Made by a program: the position numbers and the translations under genes. The notes beneath the pieces are model-generated. The model had not been told where the DNA came from. It did not search any database and was given only the letters and a program-made list of their open reading frames with translations. From DATJOJ01 sp035507035 (GTDB lineage Bacteria > Acidobacteriota > Terriglobia > Terriglobales > Acidobacteriaceae): a stretch of 64,000 nucleotides of DNA. The DNA is taken from positions 1-64,000 of the forward strand of contig DATJOJ010000003.1 in NCBI GenBank assembly GCA_035507035.1. Reading direction: 5' to 3'. Shown one piece after another: positions 1-7,567 of the stretch (within the stretch, counting starts at the first letter, position 1; the number at the start of each line of letters is the position of its first letter).

Positions 1-112
1 CGGTCCGGCGGCAGCAGGCTGGAGTCGCAACTGTCGTCACCGCCAGTGCCAGCGGTGCAACAAAACTCCAAGCTAACGCGCCGATCACGAGACTGGAAAA
101 AAACCGCCGCAT
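1..112 (-). CDS. N-terminus of a secreted or membrane protein (partial)
   Basis: An open frame begins with ATG at 112 and runs off the left edge. The first 37 codons give a basic start (MRRFF) followed by a hydrophobic stretch rich in L, V, A and G and then a Cys pair, which reads as a signal peptide or signal anchor. No Shine-Dalgarno sequence is obvious. It would be the gene downstream of the DJ-1/PfpI-YHS gene on the same strand. Function cannot be told from this fragment. Confidence 0.5.
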   Translation of the reverse strand, partial: MRRFFSSLVIGALAWSFVAPLALAVTTVATPACCRRT

Positions 113-131
113 AGTAATCTCGGAAACCTAG

Positions 132-150
132 CACATCACAGCCTGATGTG
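132..150. repeat. 7-bp perfect inverted repeat between genes
   Basis: CACATCA and TGATGTG are separated by 5 nt. The repeat lies between the stop of the PfpI-YHS gene (195) and the start of the partial gene (112). No T-run follows on the minus strand, so a regulatory operator is as likely as a terminator. Confidence 0.35.
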
Positions 151-194
151 ACAACCAAGTGGGTCAAAGAAGTGTCAAACAGGAGAAATGCGCT

Positions 195-1154
195 TTACTT
201 GCTCGTCTGCCTTTGGTCTTCTTCCAGGAAACGGTCAATGATCTCAGGGTGCCTGTCGAAGACATCTTTCTCGCTAGCGGAGCAGAAATAATACGTTTTG
301 CCCTTGTAGCTTGATCGGATCGATTTGTCCGCATCCATCTGGCACACTGGACAGATCGGATGCTCATCGCTCGAAACTACTAGTTTTGCGTATGCTTCGT
401 TTGAGTTGGGATCCAGCCACCCCTTGCCCTGGTACTCCATTCCATCGGCTACATCAACGGCTGCTTGCTTCCCCAAGTAGCGTTCGACGGTCCGCAACGC
501 AAGGTCGATGCCGGAGGATATTCCTCCCGCCGATGCTAAATTGCCTTCCTCGACGAAACGAGCTCCTCGCTTGAGGTGAACATCAGGAAACTCCGCGGCG
601 AAACGGAAGTAGCCCCCATGGTGGCAGGTCGCTGACTTGCCGGAGAGCAGCCCGCTCTTGGCTAGTACGAAGGCACCGTTGCAAACCGACATGGTCACAT
701 CAGTCGCTTTCGAAGCGTTTCGGATCCACTCGTACATGTCCAGGGAAGCGGTCATCCGATCCATCGCTGGTATCACAATGATTTTCGGTTGCGGCGCGGT
801 CTTGAACGTATAGTCGGGAACGATTCTCATGCCGCCCCCAACAATTACTGGATCTTTCGAGGCTGCGACCATGTAAGGGGCGAATAGCGGCTTTCCGTCC
901 TTGGTGTAGGCATCAGAAAAGACTTCGAGCGGCCCACAAAAGTCGAGCACAACGGACTCAGGACCCAGGACGAATGCCGCGGGGAGCCCGCCCAAAGTTG
1001 GAGCAGGCAGCGGGGAAGGACGCTCAGCAGCAGCATTCTGGTTTGCTATTCCTGCCGCCTGCTGGGCTGCACTGATGGAACTGGCGAGCGAAGCAGGTAG
1101 GCCCAAAGCTAAACTTGCCAGTGCTGATCGTTTCAATAGATCTCGTCGATTCAT
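195..1154 (-). CDS. Exported DJ-1/PfpI-family protein with C-terminal YHS domain
   Basis: The 319-aa protein starts at ATG 1154, preceded by an AAAGGA Shine-Dalgarno. An N-terminal NRRDLLKRS motif plus a hydrophobic stretch looks like a Tat signal, so export to the periplasm is inferred. The middle is a DJ-1/PfpI glutaminase-like domain: FCGPLEVF near the start and the nucleophile elbow SVCNGAFVLA, the pattern of isonitrile hydratase and GlxA N-domains. The last ~45 residues (CPVCQMDADKS, then GKTYYFCS) match a YHS metal-binding domain. The gene lies 80 bp downstream of a GlxA-like regulator carrying the same DJ-1 fold. Substrate is unknown. Confidence 0.8.
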   Translation of the reverse strand: MNRRDLLKRSALASLALGLPASLASSISAAQQAAGIANQNAAAERPSPLPAPTLGGLPAAFVLGPESVVLDFCGPLEVFSDAYTKDGKPLFAPYMVAASKDPVIVGGGMRIVPDYTFKTAPQPKIIVIPAMDRMTASLDMYEWIRNASKATDVTMSVCNGAFVLAKSGLLSGKSATCHHGGYFRFAAEFPDVHLKRGARFVEEGNLASAGGISSGIDLALRTVERYLGKQAAVDVADGMEYQGKGWLDPNSNEAYAKLVVSSDEHPICPVCQMDADKSIRSSYKGKTYYFCSASEKDVFDRHPEIIDRFLEEDQRQTSK

Positions 1155-1234
1155 ACATTTTCCTTTCTTTTTTGTATTCATCTGCCTTGGAATGATGCCG
1201 TGGCCGATTTCATCGCCGTGGCTGGACTTTATCT

Positions 1235-2257
1235 TCAGTGTGCTGGCGAGTCGGTAAATCGTTGACGATATTCGTGCGGAGGTACGTGCAACACGCGTAT
1301 AAACGACCGTCGAAGACCTTGAATAGAACCTAGCCCACAATCGTTTGCAATCTTTTCCAGCTTGTCGGTGGACTCTTCTAATCGTCGGCGGGCCGCTTCG
1401 ACTCGCAAGCGCTCGATGAAGCGTGCTGGAGTTGTCCCCGTGTCTCTTTGAAATACGCGCGCGAAGTTGCGCGGACTCATTTTTGCCTTGTCGGCGAGTT
1501 TTGCCACTCGCAGATCCTCGGTTAGATTGTCGACTGCCCAGGATCGAACCTCTTCAATCTGCTTCTGATCGGATGCTTGCAGCGCCATGGCGGTGCTGAA
1601 TTGCGATTGCCCGCCAACACGGCGAAAGTAAAGAACCAATTCCCGTGCCACATTCAGTGCCACCGCGGAGCCGAGATCCTCTTCCACTAGCGCCAACGCG
1701 AGATCCATGCCCGCCGTGACGCCAGCCGTCGTGTACACGTTTCCATCACGTATGTAGATTGGATCAGGATCCACGACCGTGTTAGGGAACTTCTCCGCGA
1801 GTTCTGCAGCCCACTTCCAGTGGGTAGCCGCTCGCTTGCCTTCCAGGAGCCCGCAAGACGCTAAGAGGAACGCTCCCGTGCATATCGAGCCAATTCGTCG
1901 GGTCCCTGAAGCAGTTCGTCGTAACCAGAGAAGTAGTTGCTTGTCCTGGATAGCTTGTTCGACCCCGGAGCCCCCGGCTACTAGCAATGTGTCAATCGGT
2001 CCTCGAAGCGTACGGATGGTCTCTGTTCCGGTTAACAGCAAGCCACAATTAGTGGAAACAGACTTACGGTGAGTCGTACTAGCCAACAGAACTTTGTAGG
2101 GCGATGGTTTTTTCGGATGTTCGCGGATGAAAATCTCCGCCGCTCTGACGAACACCTGGAAAGGACCCGCGACATCTAGGATTTGAGTACCAGGAAAAGC
2201 GACAAAGACTATTGTCTTTGCGTCTGCCGAACGAGTCAGCCTTGCCGTATTCCCCAT
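1235..2257 (-). CDS. GlxA-family transcriptional regulator (DJ-1/PfpI domain + AraC HTH)
   Basis: 340 aa. Residues ~15-190 form a DJ-1/PfpI domain (FPGTQILDVAGPFQVF; GSICTGAFLLASCGLLEGKRAATHW). Residues ~230-335 form an AraC/XylS DNA-binding domain with two HTH units (LADKAKMSPRNFARVFQRDTG; IANDCGLGSIQGLRRSF). Members of this family bind a small ligand through the DJ-1 domain and activate neighbouring genes. The co-directional PfpI-YHS gene 80 bp downstream is the obvious candidate operon partner. The start at ATG 2257 lacks a strong Shine-Dalgarno. Confidence 0.88.
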   Translation of the reverse strand: MGNTARLTRSADAKTIVFVAFPGTQILDVAGPFQVFVRAAEIFIREHPKKPSPYKVLLASTTHRKSVSTNCGLLLTGTETIRTLRGPIDTLLVAGGSGVEQAIQDKQLLLWLRRTASGTRRIGSICTGAFLLASCGLLEGKRAATHWKWAAELAEKFPNTVVDPDPIYIRDGNVYTTAGVTAGMDLALALVEEDLGSAVALNVARELVLYFRRVGGQSQFSTAMALQASDQKQIEEVRSWAVDNLTEDLRVAKLADKAKMSPRNFARVFQRDTGTTPARFIERLRVEAARRRLEESTDKLEKIANDCGLGSIQGLRRSFIRVLHVPPHEYRQRFTDSPAH

Positions 2258-2672
2258 GGCGGAATCGTAGCGGCACAGAGATATGGCAGCAATGACAAAG
2301 ATAGGTCATATCCTGCCATGCGAGGGCTTGAGGTATGGAAGTTGGCGTCCAGCAGACAATTCCGAACCATCACTGATCATTTTCGTACTCAAATAGCAGC
2401 TTGGCCAAATTCCTTTTCCGCCCTACCCCGTCGTTAAGGATGTATTCGAGAAACGCACAAAATGATTAGGGAACGCGTACGCCCCTGACTGACAAATCCA
2501 GCGCGGTATAACCGCACGGAATGATCTCGGTACGAAAAGTTATTGGACAATATCTACGGCGAGGACTCAAATTGGTTAACACTTTGCGATTCCAGCCAAG
2601 ATCGGCAAAGGTCGCTGTGCCTTAGCCAGCCTGAGCCAATTGGAGGTCGCATCTCGTCCGGAGGCATTCCGA
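2258..2672. other. Intergenic region without a supported gene
   Basis: About 415 bp between the divergent GlxA-type regulator and the small HTH gene. It must hold the promoters of both. Short open frames here overlap one another and show no family resemblance or Shine-Dalgarno. I see no tRNA, terminator or clear repeat, and no copy of the tmRNA 3' end. Confidence 0.5.
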
Positions 2673-2948
2673 ATGGCGGACCTTGCTCGCAAAATGCCAG
2701 AGTCGTCGCACCTCGCCAGCTTTTCCGTAAGCCCTATTGACCTCGCGAACGAAAAACATTACTCCGTCATCGAGATCTCAAAGCTCTGGGCTCTCAGTCA
2801 AAAGACCGTGCGCAGGATCTTCGAAAGGGAACCTGGTGTGATTCACTGGGGATCGGAGGAGTCTCGTCACAAGCGTGGCTACCGCACTCTACGTGTACCC
2901 GAGACTGTTTTGCTGCGTGTGCATCGAAAGCTGCGACGAGCAAGTTGA
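2673..2948 (+). CDS. Small helix-turn-helix DNA-binding protein (excisionase-like?)
   Basis: 91 aa. The start at ATG 2673 is set by a strong Shine-Dalgarno GGAGG at 2660-2664, 8 nt upstream; an in-frame TTG further upstream has none. The core YSVIEISKLWALSQKTVRRIF reads as a HTH of the MerR/excisionase type, followed by a basic tail (HKRGYRTLRVPE, RVHRKLRR). It converges on the tyrosine recombinase with only 13 bp between stops. By position it could be the recombination directionality factor, but plain repressor function is equally possible. Confidence 0.6.
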   Translation: MADLARKMPESSHLASFSVSPIDLANEKHYSVIEISKLWALSQKTVRRIFEREPGVIHWGSEESRHKRGYRTLRVPETVLLRVHRKLRRAS

Positions 2949-2961
2949 AATCAACGGATCT

Positions 2962-4176
2962 TCATGCGGTCTTTACTCGCTGCGGCTGCTTTCGGCGCGA
3001 CTTCTTGCCACTGCTTTGAAGTGCCGTCCACGCCTTGCGAACATTGGCGGCCAGCAGCTCTTGTCGAGCTTTGACCCAAGGCGCATAGTGTTTTTCTGTA
3101 ATCTTCACGCTTTTGTGTCCAAGCAGAATTGAAACCTGTTCGAGAGGTACGCCCGCGAGCAGCATCTCAACCGCGAATGTGTCTCGTAACATGTGTGGAT
3201 GGCAGCGCTTTGGCGTTCCATCTTCCCGTCGAAGGTTGGCAATCTTGAAGAGTCGGCGAAAACTTCGCTGCCAGTTGCCAACAACGGACTTGGGCGAACC
3301 GTTGCCCGACCAGAAAAAATAGCGTGGATTGGGGGTCGGCCCTGGCGGAATCGTCCGAAGCGACTCCGCAACATCTGGCGGGAGCGGGACGTAGACCGGA
3401 TTGCCAGTTTTCGCGCGGTACAAGAAAAGCTCGTCTTTGTCGTTGAGGCGGCGCCGCTCAAGGGTCACCGCATCGCGAATGGCGAGTCCACTCCAACGCA
3501 TCAACAAGATCAAAATCCGGAGCCGAGTCGCTTGATTTCTGCACTCGACCCATCCTTTGGGCTGGTAAATGTACGTGGAGTCGATGATCTGATCGAATTC
3601 GTTCTTGGGAAAGTAGTCGGTCGGAGGGCCGTCCGCTCGGATACGACCGAGTGAAACAGCCGGGTTTGACTTGATCCAGCCGAGTCGCAGGCAGTAGTAG
3701 AAGAAGCCAATCAATCGCTCCTGTTTCTTCTTCTTTGCAAGGGGACCGTCTTCCCATGTGTCGCGAAATGCTTCCAAGTCCGCCGTCGTGATGTCCTCGA
3801 GATTTTTCAAGCGCGACGTGGTTGCCCATGACAAAAACTGCTTTTCGAAAATCGTCTTTAATTTGTCGATGGTCGAATCAGCCAAGTTCTCGTTGCGCTT
3901 ACTCTTTAGGAAGCGCATCACCGCGTCCTTCACGCTCATCTTTTCGGGAGCAATAGACACCGGCCTGCTGTCACCGTTTTGCTTTGACTGGTATTCCGCT
4001 TCCAACTCTCGTTTGAACTCCTCTGCCTTCTCCCAACTCCGCGTCCTCGCACTCCGACGAATGAACGGACCGTCGGCACCAAGAACACCATTGATCCATT
4101 TGGGGCAGCGACAACGTTTGTAATTGATGTCGTCAGAGGAGCAGGGAGGGTAGTGGCGAGAGTAAACGGAGAGCAT
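2962..4176 (-). CDS. Tyrosine recombinase / site-specific integrase
   Basis: 404 aa. The N-terminal ~65 residues contain a Cys-containing segment (CSSDDINYKRCRCPKWINGV), then a SAM-like core-binding domain (~75-190) and a C-terminal catalytic domain. Catalytic residues visible: Arg in SGLAIRDAVTLE, Lys in RAKTGNPVYV, HMLRDTF (H-x-x-R), LGHKSVKITEKHYAPW (His and nucleophile Tyr). An AAGGTG Shine-Dalgarno precedes ATG 4176. The gene starts 89 bp from the 3' end of tmRNA, a frequent integration site, so it most likely belongs to an element integrated in ssrA that extends leftwards beyond the window. Confidence 0.93.
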   Translation of the reverse strand: MLSVYSRHYPPCSSDDINYKRCRCPKWINGVLGADGPFIRRSARTRSWEKAEEFKRELEAEYQSKQNGDSRPVSIAPEKMSVKDAVMRFLKSKRNENLADSTIDKLKTIFEKQFLSWATTSRLKNLEDITTADLEAFRDTWEDGPLAKKKKQERLIGFFYYCLRLGWIKSNPAVSLGRIRADGPPTDYFPKNEFDQIIDSTYIYQPKGWVECRNQATRLRILILLMRWSGLAIRDAVTLERRRLNDKDELFLYRAKTGNPVYVPLPPDVAESLRTIPPGPTPNPRYFFWSGNGSPKSVVGNWQRSFRRLFKIANLRREDGTPKRCHPHMLRDTFAVEMLLAGVPLEQVSILLGHKSVKITEKHYAPWVKARQELLAANVRKAWTALQSSGKKSRRKQPQRVKTA

Positions 4177-4200
4177 GAATTCAGCACCTTTGCCGAATCC

Positions 4201-4219
4201 ATTGTACGTTTATTGTACG
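4201..4219. repeat. Tandem direct repeats between integrase and ssrA
   Basis: ATTGTACG occurs at 4201-4208 and again at 4212-4219, a period of 11 bp, i.e. one helical turn. Short direct repeats beside an integrase gene and its attachment site are typical of arm-type integrase or excisionase binding sites. That role here is inferred from position only. Confidence 0.4.
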
Positions 4220-4265
4220 ATTTTTCTACTGTTTTTATAACTACTTTATAATCAATAGTTTAGAG

Positions 4266-4635
4266 TGGTGGAGGCGGCGGGAGTCGAACCCGCGTCCGAA
4301 AATGTCACTGGTCAAGAGACTACATGCTTATTCGCGTTCATGCCCCAGGCATTACCCTGGGACGTTCGCGGCCCACGCTCAGAACGGACAAGAAACGCTA
4401 GCCGCTAGCCTGAGATCTTAGCCTCCCAACCCAGACGTAGCAGGGAAGAGCAACCCGCTGTGTGACGTCCCGACCGCAGCCCACGGGCGAAGCCGCGGAG
4501 GACGGCAACTTAATTAATTTAAGCTGCGTATGCCATCTGTTGATTGGCAATTATCGTTTTGCCCTCGATTACGGGTGAGTGCACCCCGGCATGCCTCTTG
4601 GCCGCAAGCATCTCCGTCGAAGCCGTGACGCCCCC
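4266..4635 (-). ncRNA. ssrA: Transfer-messenger RNA (tmRNA)
   Basis: The 5' end at 4635 begins GGGGGCG and the 3' end carries CGCCTCC-ACCA; these pair as a 7-bp acceptor stem with one G-U. The T-arm GCGGGTTCGACTCCCGC is intact and the 5' region contains the conserved CACGGCTTCGACGGAG. A tag reading frame at 4519-4563 ends in Met-Ala-Tyr-Ala-Ala-stop, followed by further in-frame TAA-rich sequence. With resume codon GGC the tag would read GKTIIANQQMAYAA. Length is ~370 nt. tmRNA rescues stalled ribosomes and tags the product for proteolysis. Its 3' end abuts an integrase gene. Confidence 0.96.
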
Positions 4636-4668
4636 ATTGTGGGATGGACCATTCAAAGAGCTAAGTTC

Positions 4669-4697
4669 AGACTAGGTTCCCCTGGAGGGGAAGTCAA
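4669..4697 (-). promoter_or_regulatory. Sigma-70 promoter for ssrA
   Basis: On the minus strand TTGACT (4697-4692), a 17-bp spacer and TAGTCT (4674-4669) lie ~30 nt upstream of the mature tmRNA 5' end, consistent with a short 5' leader removed by RNase P. Confidence 0.6.
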
Positions 4698-4758
4698 ACA
4701 GTTGGTTAGATGACGAAGGTTGTGCGCCGGACTCTGCCGATGCCGAGTGGCATGGTGC

Positions 4759-5172
4759 CTAGCGGAAGGGATTGACCACCCGAACACCGTCGATTTCCTG
4801 TCCTTCCTGCATATCCTCAGAAAGAAGAACCCGGCAGCCGGATTGTCCGGCGGCCCGCAGAATCAGGGCATCCCAAAGGGAAAAACTGTGCAAGCGATGA
4901 AGGTCGATCGCCGCTAAGATGTCGGCAACCCCGTTCGTCGCAACATCGAATTCGGCCAGCAATTCGACTTTGCGGCGAGCCACACGTGCCTCTACCTGGA
5001 GCTTTCGAGTAATTGTAACGAAATATTCCTGCAGAACTTGCAGCGAAACCACACCGGTACCAGCCCGACGATGTTCGGCCACGAGATTTACGGCACGTTG
5101 CTGCTTCGCAGGTGCGGACTTGTCATCAGCGTACACCAGTACGTTGGTGTCGAAGAAGCTACGAACGCTCAT
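4759..5172 (-). CDS. PIN-domain ribonuclease toxin (VapC family)
   Basis: 137 aa from ATG 5172. Acidic PIN residues are visible: FDTNVLVYADD at the N-terminus, the Glu of LQEYF, the Asp of LWDALIL and LLSEDMQ near the end. VapC toxins are Mg-dependent RNases that cleave tRNA or rRNA. The start overlaps the end of the upstream antitoxin gene by 14 nt, the usual translational coupling. A longer frame to 5265 exists but lies over the antitoxin and is unlikely. Confidence 0.88.
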   Translation of the reverse strand: MSVRSFFDTNVLVYADDKSAPAKQQRAVNLVAEHRRAGTGVVSLQVLQEYFVTITRKLQVEARVARRKVELLAEFDVATNGVADILAAIDLHRLHSFSLWDALILRAAGQSGCRVLLSEDMQEGQEIDGVRVVNPFR

Positions 5173-5380
5173 GGATCTCGTCGCGGTTGAACTGCCATCC
5201 TCCCGAGTTTCCTTGCCCTGAAAGTCGTTTGAACTCTTCGATACTCTTCTCGGGATCGTCTGCACCGGCCAGCTTTTCTAAATAGTCGCGGACTAGCTGA
5301 TTCAGGCTCTTGCCCAATGCTTCTGCCTTTTTGCGAGCACGGGCGACGGTCTGCTCGTCGATAGAGAGGGTAACGTTCAT
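5159..5380 (-). CDS. VapB-like ribbon-helix-helix antitoxin
   Basis: 73 aa beginning MNVTLSIDEQTVARARKKAEALGKS, an RHH N-terminus, then a helical linker and an acidic tail that would occupy the toxin. ATG 5380 is chosen because a consensus promoter ends 6 nt upstream. An in-frame GTG at 5401 falls between the -35 and -10 boxes and could not be transcribed from it. No Shine-Dalgarno is present, so the mRNA appears leaderless. Confidence 0.82.
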   Translation of the reverse strand: MNVTLSIDEQTVARARKKAEALGKSLNQLVRDYLEKLAGADDPEKSIEEFKRLSGQGNSGGWQFNRDEIHERS

Positions 5381-5386
5381 TGACAC

Positions 5387-5415
5387 ATTATACGTGCGCA
5401 CATATTACTTGTCAA
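5387..5415 (-). promoter_or_regulatory. Perfect consensus promoter of vapBC with embedded palindrome
   Basis: TTGACA (5415-5410), exactly 17 bp, and TATAAT (5392-5387) on the minus strand. The start ATG (5380) follows the -10 box after only 6 nt, so the transcript should start at or next to the A of ATG. The spacer holds the palindrome GTGCGCAC, extending imperfectly to ATATGTGCGCACGTAT, a plausible autoregulatory operator for the VapB-VapC complex. Confidence 0.75.
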
Positions 5416-5487
5416 TGATTGAGCATGTTAGTTCTTGACTATTCCTTTTATTCCTTACTAATCTTTACTATAGGGAGGAGGGCTCTT

Positions 5488-5901
5488 ATGAGGAATGCCG
5501 ATGTAATCCGATTGCATGGAAGAGAGAAGTACGTCCTGCCAGCCCGTGCGCGCAAAGAGAGCAGGTTTTCGATCAGAGCTGGCGATGTTGTGAGAGACCT
5601 CAAACTGATTGATCGCATCCCGGCAGTCTGTAGCGCGCTGCAGACTCGCGAGTTCCTTCGCGCGAACAATTTGCGACTTGTCGAGAAAAGCGGACCACCT
5701 TCCGGCAAAAGCACGACCGTCACCTACACCTATGAATTCTTGGGCGACGCCCAGCCCTCGGGGCCTGGGCAGGATGCTTGGGAGCGACTTCGTGGTGCGC
5801 TGAAGGATGTATTTGCCGAATTGGGCGGAGGGGAAGCTTACCTGCGCGCTGAACGAGCTTCGTTCAACGAGACCATAGATAGAAGTGGGAATCGCAAATG
5901 A
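5488..5901 (+). CDS. Unrecognised protein paired with PIN toxin (putative antitoxin)
   Basis: 137 aa from ATG 5488, with a strong GGGAGGAGG Shine-Dalgarno upstream. The sequence (VIRLHGREKYVLPARARKESRFSIRAGDVVRDLKLIDRIPAVCSAL...) shows none of the RHH, AbrB or Phd antitoxin signatures I know. A TTCREF-like helix and a basic centre are followed by a more acidic C-terminal third. It overlaps the PIN gene by ATGA (5898-5901), the coupling usual for antitoxin-toxin pairs. The antitoxin role is inferred from this arrangement only. Confidence 0.6.
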   Translation: MRNADVIRLHGREKYVLPARARKESRFSIRAGDVVRDLKLIDRIPAVCSALQTREFLRANNLRLVEKSGPPSGKSTTVTYTYEFLGDAQPSGPGQDAWERLRGALKDVFAELGGGEAYLRAERASFNETIDRSGNRK

Positions 5902-6323
5902 GCAGAATTTATTGGGACTCGATGCTGTTTATCTACTGGCTCGAGGACAACCCTCGGTTTGCGAACAGGGTGGCAGCAATACATGCCCGCATGCAAGCGC
6001 GTCAGGACGAACTGATCACTAGCGCATTCACTCTGGGCGAGGTACTCGCCGGTGCGTATCGCAAAGGGGCAGGGCAAGCCGCCAATGAGGTACGGGGCAT
6101 GCTGCTGGATCTTATATCGGAAGTATTGCCCTTTACCGCGGAAACTGCAGAGCGGTACGCGCGAATCCGGGGCAGCCAAGGTATTGCGTCGCCCGACGCT
6201 ATTCATCTAGCTTGTGCTGCGAACGCAGGAGTCGACCTATTTCTGACCAACGATAACGATTTGATCGAGAAAATTGTTCCCGGGATTCAGTTCATTGCCG
6301 GACTGGATACTCCCTTCTTGTAG
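5898..6323 (+). CDS. PIN-domain protein (VapC-like toxin)
   Basis: 141 aa. PIN acidic residues visible: YWDSMLFIYWLED at the N-terminus, the Glu of TLGEVLAG, SPDAIHLACA, and FLTNDNDL near the C-terminus. It is translationally coupled (ATGA) to the upstream gene. The same fold as the vapC at 4759-5172 but a distinct subfamily and the opposite strand, so the two are not a recent duplication. Confidence 0.82.
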   Translation: MSRIYWDSMLFIYWLEDNPRFANRVAAIHARMQARQDELITSAFTLGEVLAGAYRKGAGQAANEVRGMLLDLISEVLPFTAETAERYARIRGSQGIASPDAIHLACAANAGVDLFLTNDNDLIEKIVPGIQFIAGLDTPFL

Positions 6324-6391
6324 CCAACTGGACGGCTACTGAAGTGATCCTCAGACCTTCTGCTTATCGGAAGCGTAATTCGTCAGGTACA

Positions 6392-6913
6392 ATGGCTGCC
6401 ATTCCAACGCGGACAAACCCGATGAAAAACGCTACCAAGGGTGCTGCCAAACCATCGCGCGACGCCGAAAAACAATTGCAAGGCTTCATCAATAAATTTG
6501 AGCCGAAACATCAGGCGCTCATTCGTGCGCTGCGTCGTGCGCTGCGCAAACGATTGCCGACCGCCAACGAACTGGTTTGGGACAACTACAACTTCTTTGT
6601 CATCGGGTACTCGGCGACGGAGCGGCCATCGGATAGCGTGATTTCGATTGCTGGTGCGGCGAACGGAGTGGGCTTGGCTTTTTATCGCGGCGCGACCCTT
6701 CCCGATCCCAACAAGATTTTGCAAGGTTCGGGAAGTCAGAATCGGTTCCTTCGCGCGGACTCGGCTGCGATCTTGCAGCGGCCGGAGGTTGAGGCGCTGA
6801 TTGCAGCCGCCATCGCGCAGAACACAGCCCCATTCGCTTCGAGTGGCGGGAAAAAACTGATCATCCGTTCGATTTCTAAGAAACAGAAGCCGAGAAAGAG
6901 GCCAGCAGAGTAG
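6392..6913 (+). CDS. DUF1801-type (YdhG-like) protein
   Basis: 173 aa from ATG 6392; ATG 6422 (MKNATKG) is an alternative. After a basic, Ala/Lys-rich N-terminus, residues ~30-150 resemble the DUF1801 fold: RALRRALRKRLPTANELVWDNYNFFVIGYSAT followed by ISIAGAANGVGLAFYRGATLPDP. The C-terminus is again very basic (KKQKPRKRPAE). Function of the family is unknown. It ends 3 bp from the stop of convergent pdxT. Confidence 0.65.
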   Translation: MAAIPTRTNPMKNATKGAAKPSRDAEKQLQGFINKFEPKHQALIRALRRALRKRLPTANELVWDNYNFFVIGYSATERPSDSVISIAGAANGVGLAFYRGATLPDPNKILQGSGSQNRFLRADSAAILQRPEVEALIAAAIAQNTAPFASSGGKKLIIRSISKKQKPRKRPAE

Positions 6914-6916
6914 CCA

Positions 6917-7492
6917 CTAGGTTCTTTTTCCATATGTGCCGTTTCCGACGAGGTCAAGAAACGCCTGGTGCACCCGGGAATCGGCTGACAACTCCGGATG
7001 AAACGTGGCAGCCATCACTTTTCCTTGGCGGACGGCCACGGGATCGCGACCCTCGGTGGCAATCACTTCGACTTCCGGTCCGACGTGTTCAATCTTTGGT
7101 GCCCGGATGAAGACCATTTCGGTGGGATCGCCGAGAAATTGTCCTTCGCGGATCGAGCTTTCGAGTTGACGGCCGTATGCGTTGCGGCGGATCGAGATAT
7201 CGAGAACCCCGAGGCCTTTCTGTCTGGGGTTCCCGACTTCGCTGGCGAGAAGAATTGCGCCCGCGCACGTCCCGAACGTTGGCTTGACGCGGACAAACTC
7301 CTTCAACTTCTCGAAACCTTTTTCGCCGAGGAGCTTGAGAAACGCCGAGGACTCGCCGCCGGGGATGACGAGGCCGTCGATCTCATCGAGTTGCTCGGGC
7401 TTTTTGACGAGCACGGCTTTCGCTCCGAGCTCTTCGAGCCGTTTGCGATGCGCGTCAAAGTCGCCCTGCAGGGCAAGGATGCCGATGGTCAT
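6917..7492 (-). CDS. pdxT: Pyridoxal 5'-phosphate synthase glutaminase subunit
   Basis: 191 aa, full length for PdxT. Class I glutamine amidotransferase signatures: IPGGESSAFLKLLG, nucleophile Cys in TFGTCAGAILLAS, and the His-Glu pair in TFHPELS. PdxT supplies ammonia to PdxS for PLP synthesis from ribose 5-phosphate and glyceraldehyde 3-phosphate. Normally it directly follows pdxS; here a parDE module lies between them. The first 18 codons and the upstream ~35 nt are duplicated at 8181-8275. No Shine-Dalgarno is visible upstream, so expression may depend on read-through from parDE or pdxS. Confidence 0.95.
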   Translation of the reverse strand: MTIGILALQGDFDAHRKRLEELGAKAVLVKKPEQLDEIDGLVIPGGESSAFLKLLGEKGFEKLKEFVRVKPTFGTCAGAILLASEVGNPRQKGLGVLDISIRRNAYGRQLESSIREGQFLGDPTEMVFIRAPKIEHVGPEVEVIATEGRDPVAVRQGKVMAATFHPELSADSRVHQAFLDLVGNGTYGKRT

Positions 7493-7526
7493 GGTCGTCG
7501 TTCGTCGTTGGTCGTTCGTCGTTGGC
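7439..7526. repeat. Direct repeat copy A (5' end of intact pdxT)
   Basis: 88 bp covering the first 18 pdxT codons and 34 bp upstream. Copy B at 8181-8275 is identical except for one substitution (CTGCAGGG versus CTGGAGGG) and a 7-nt insertion in the low-complexity CGTCGTTCGTCGTTGG part. The two copies flank the parDE module. Confidence 0.93.
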
Positions 7527-7567
7527 TGAGTGCTTTATGGGAACTGATGTTGCCCAAAACTCTGCAA

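Noticed and set aside
5381..5401. GTG 5401 as the vapB start
   Set aside because: It lies between the -35 and -10 boxes of a consensus promoter and would not be in the transcript.
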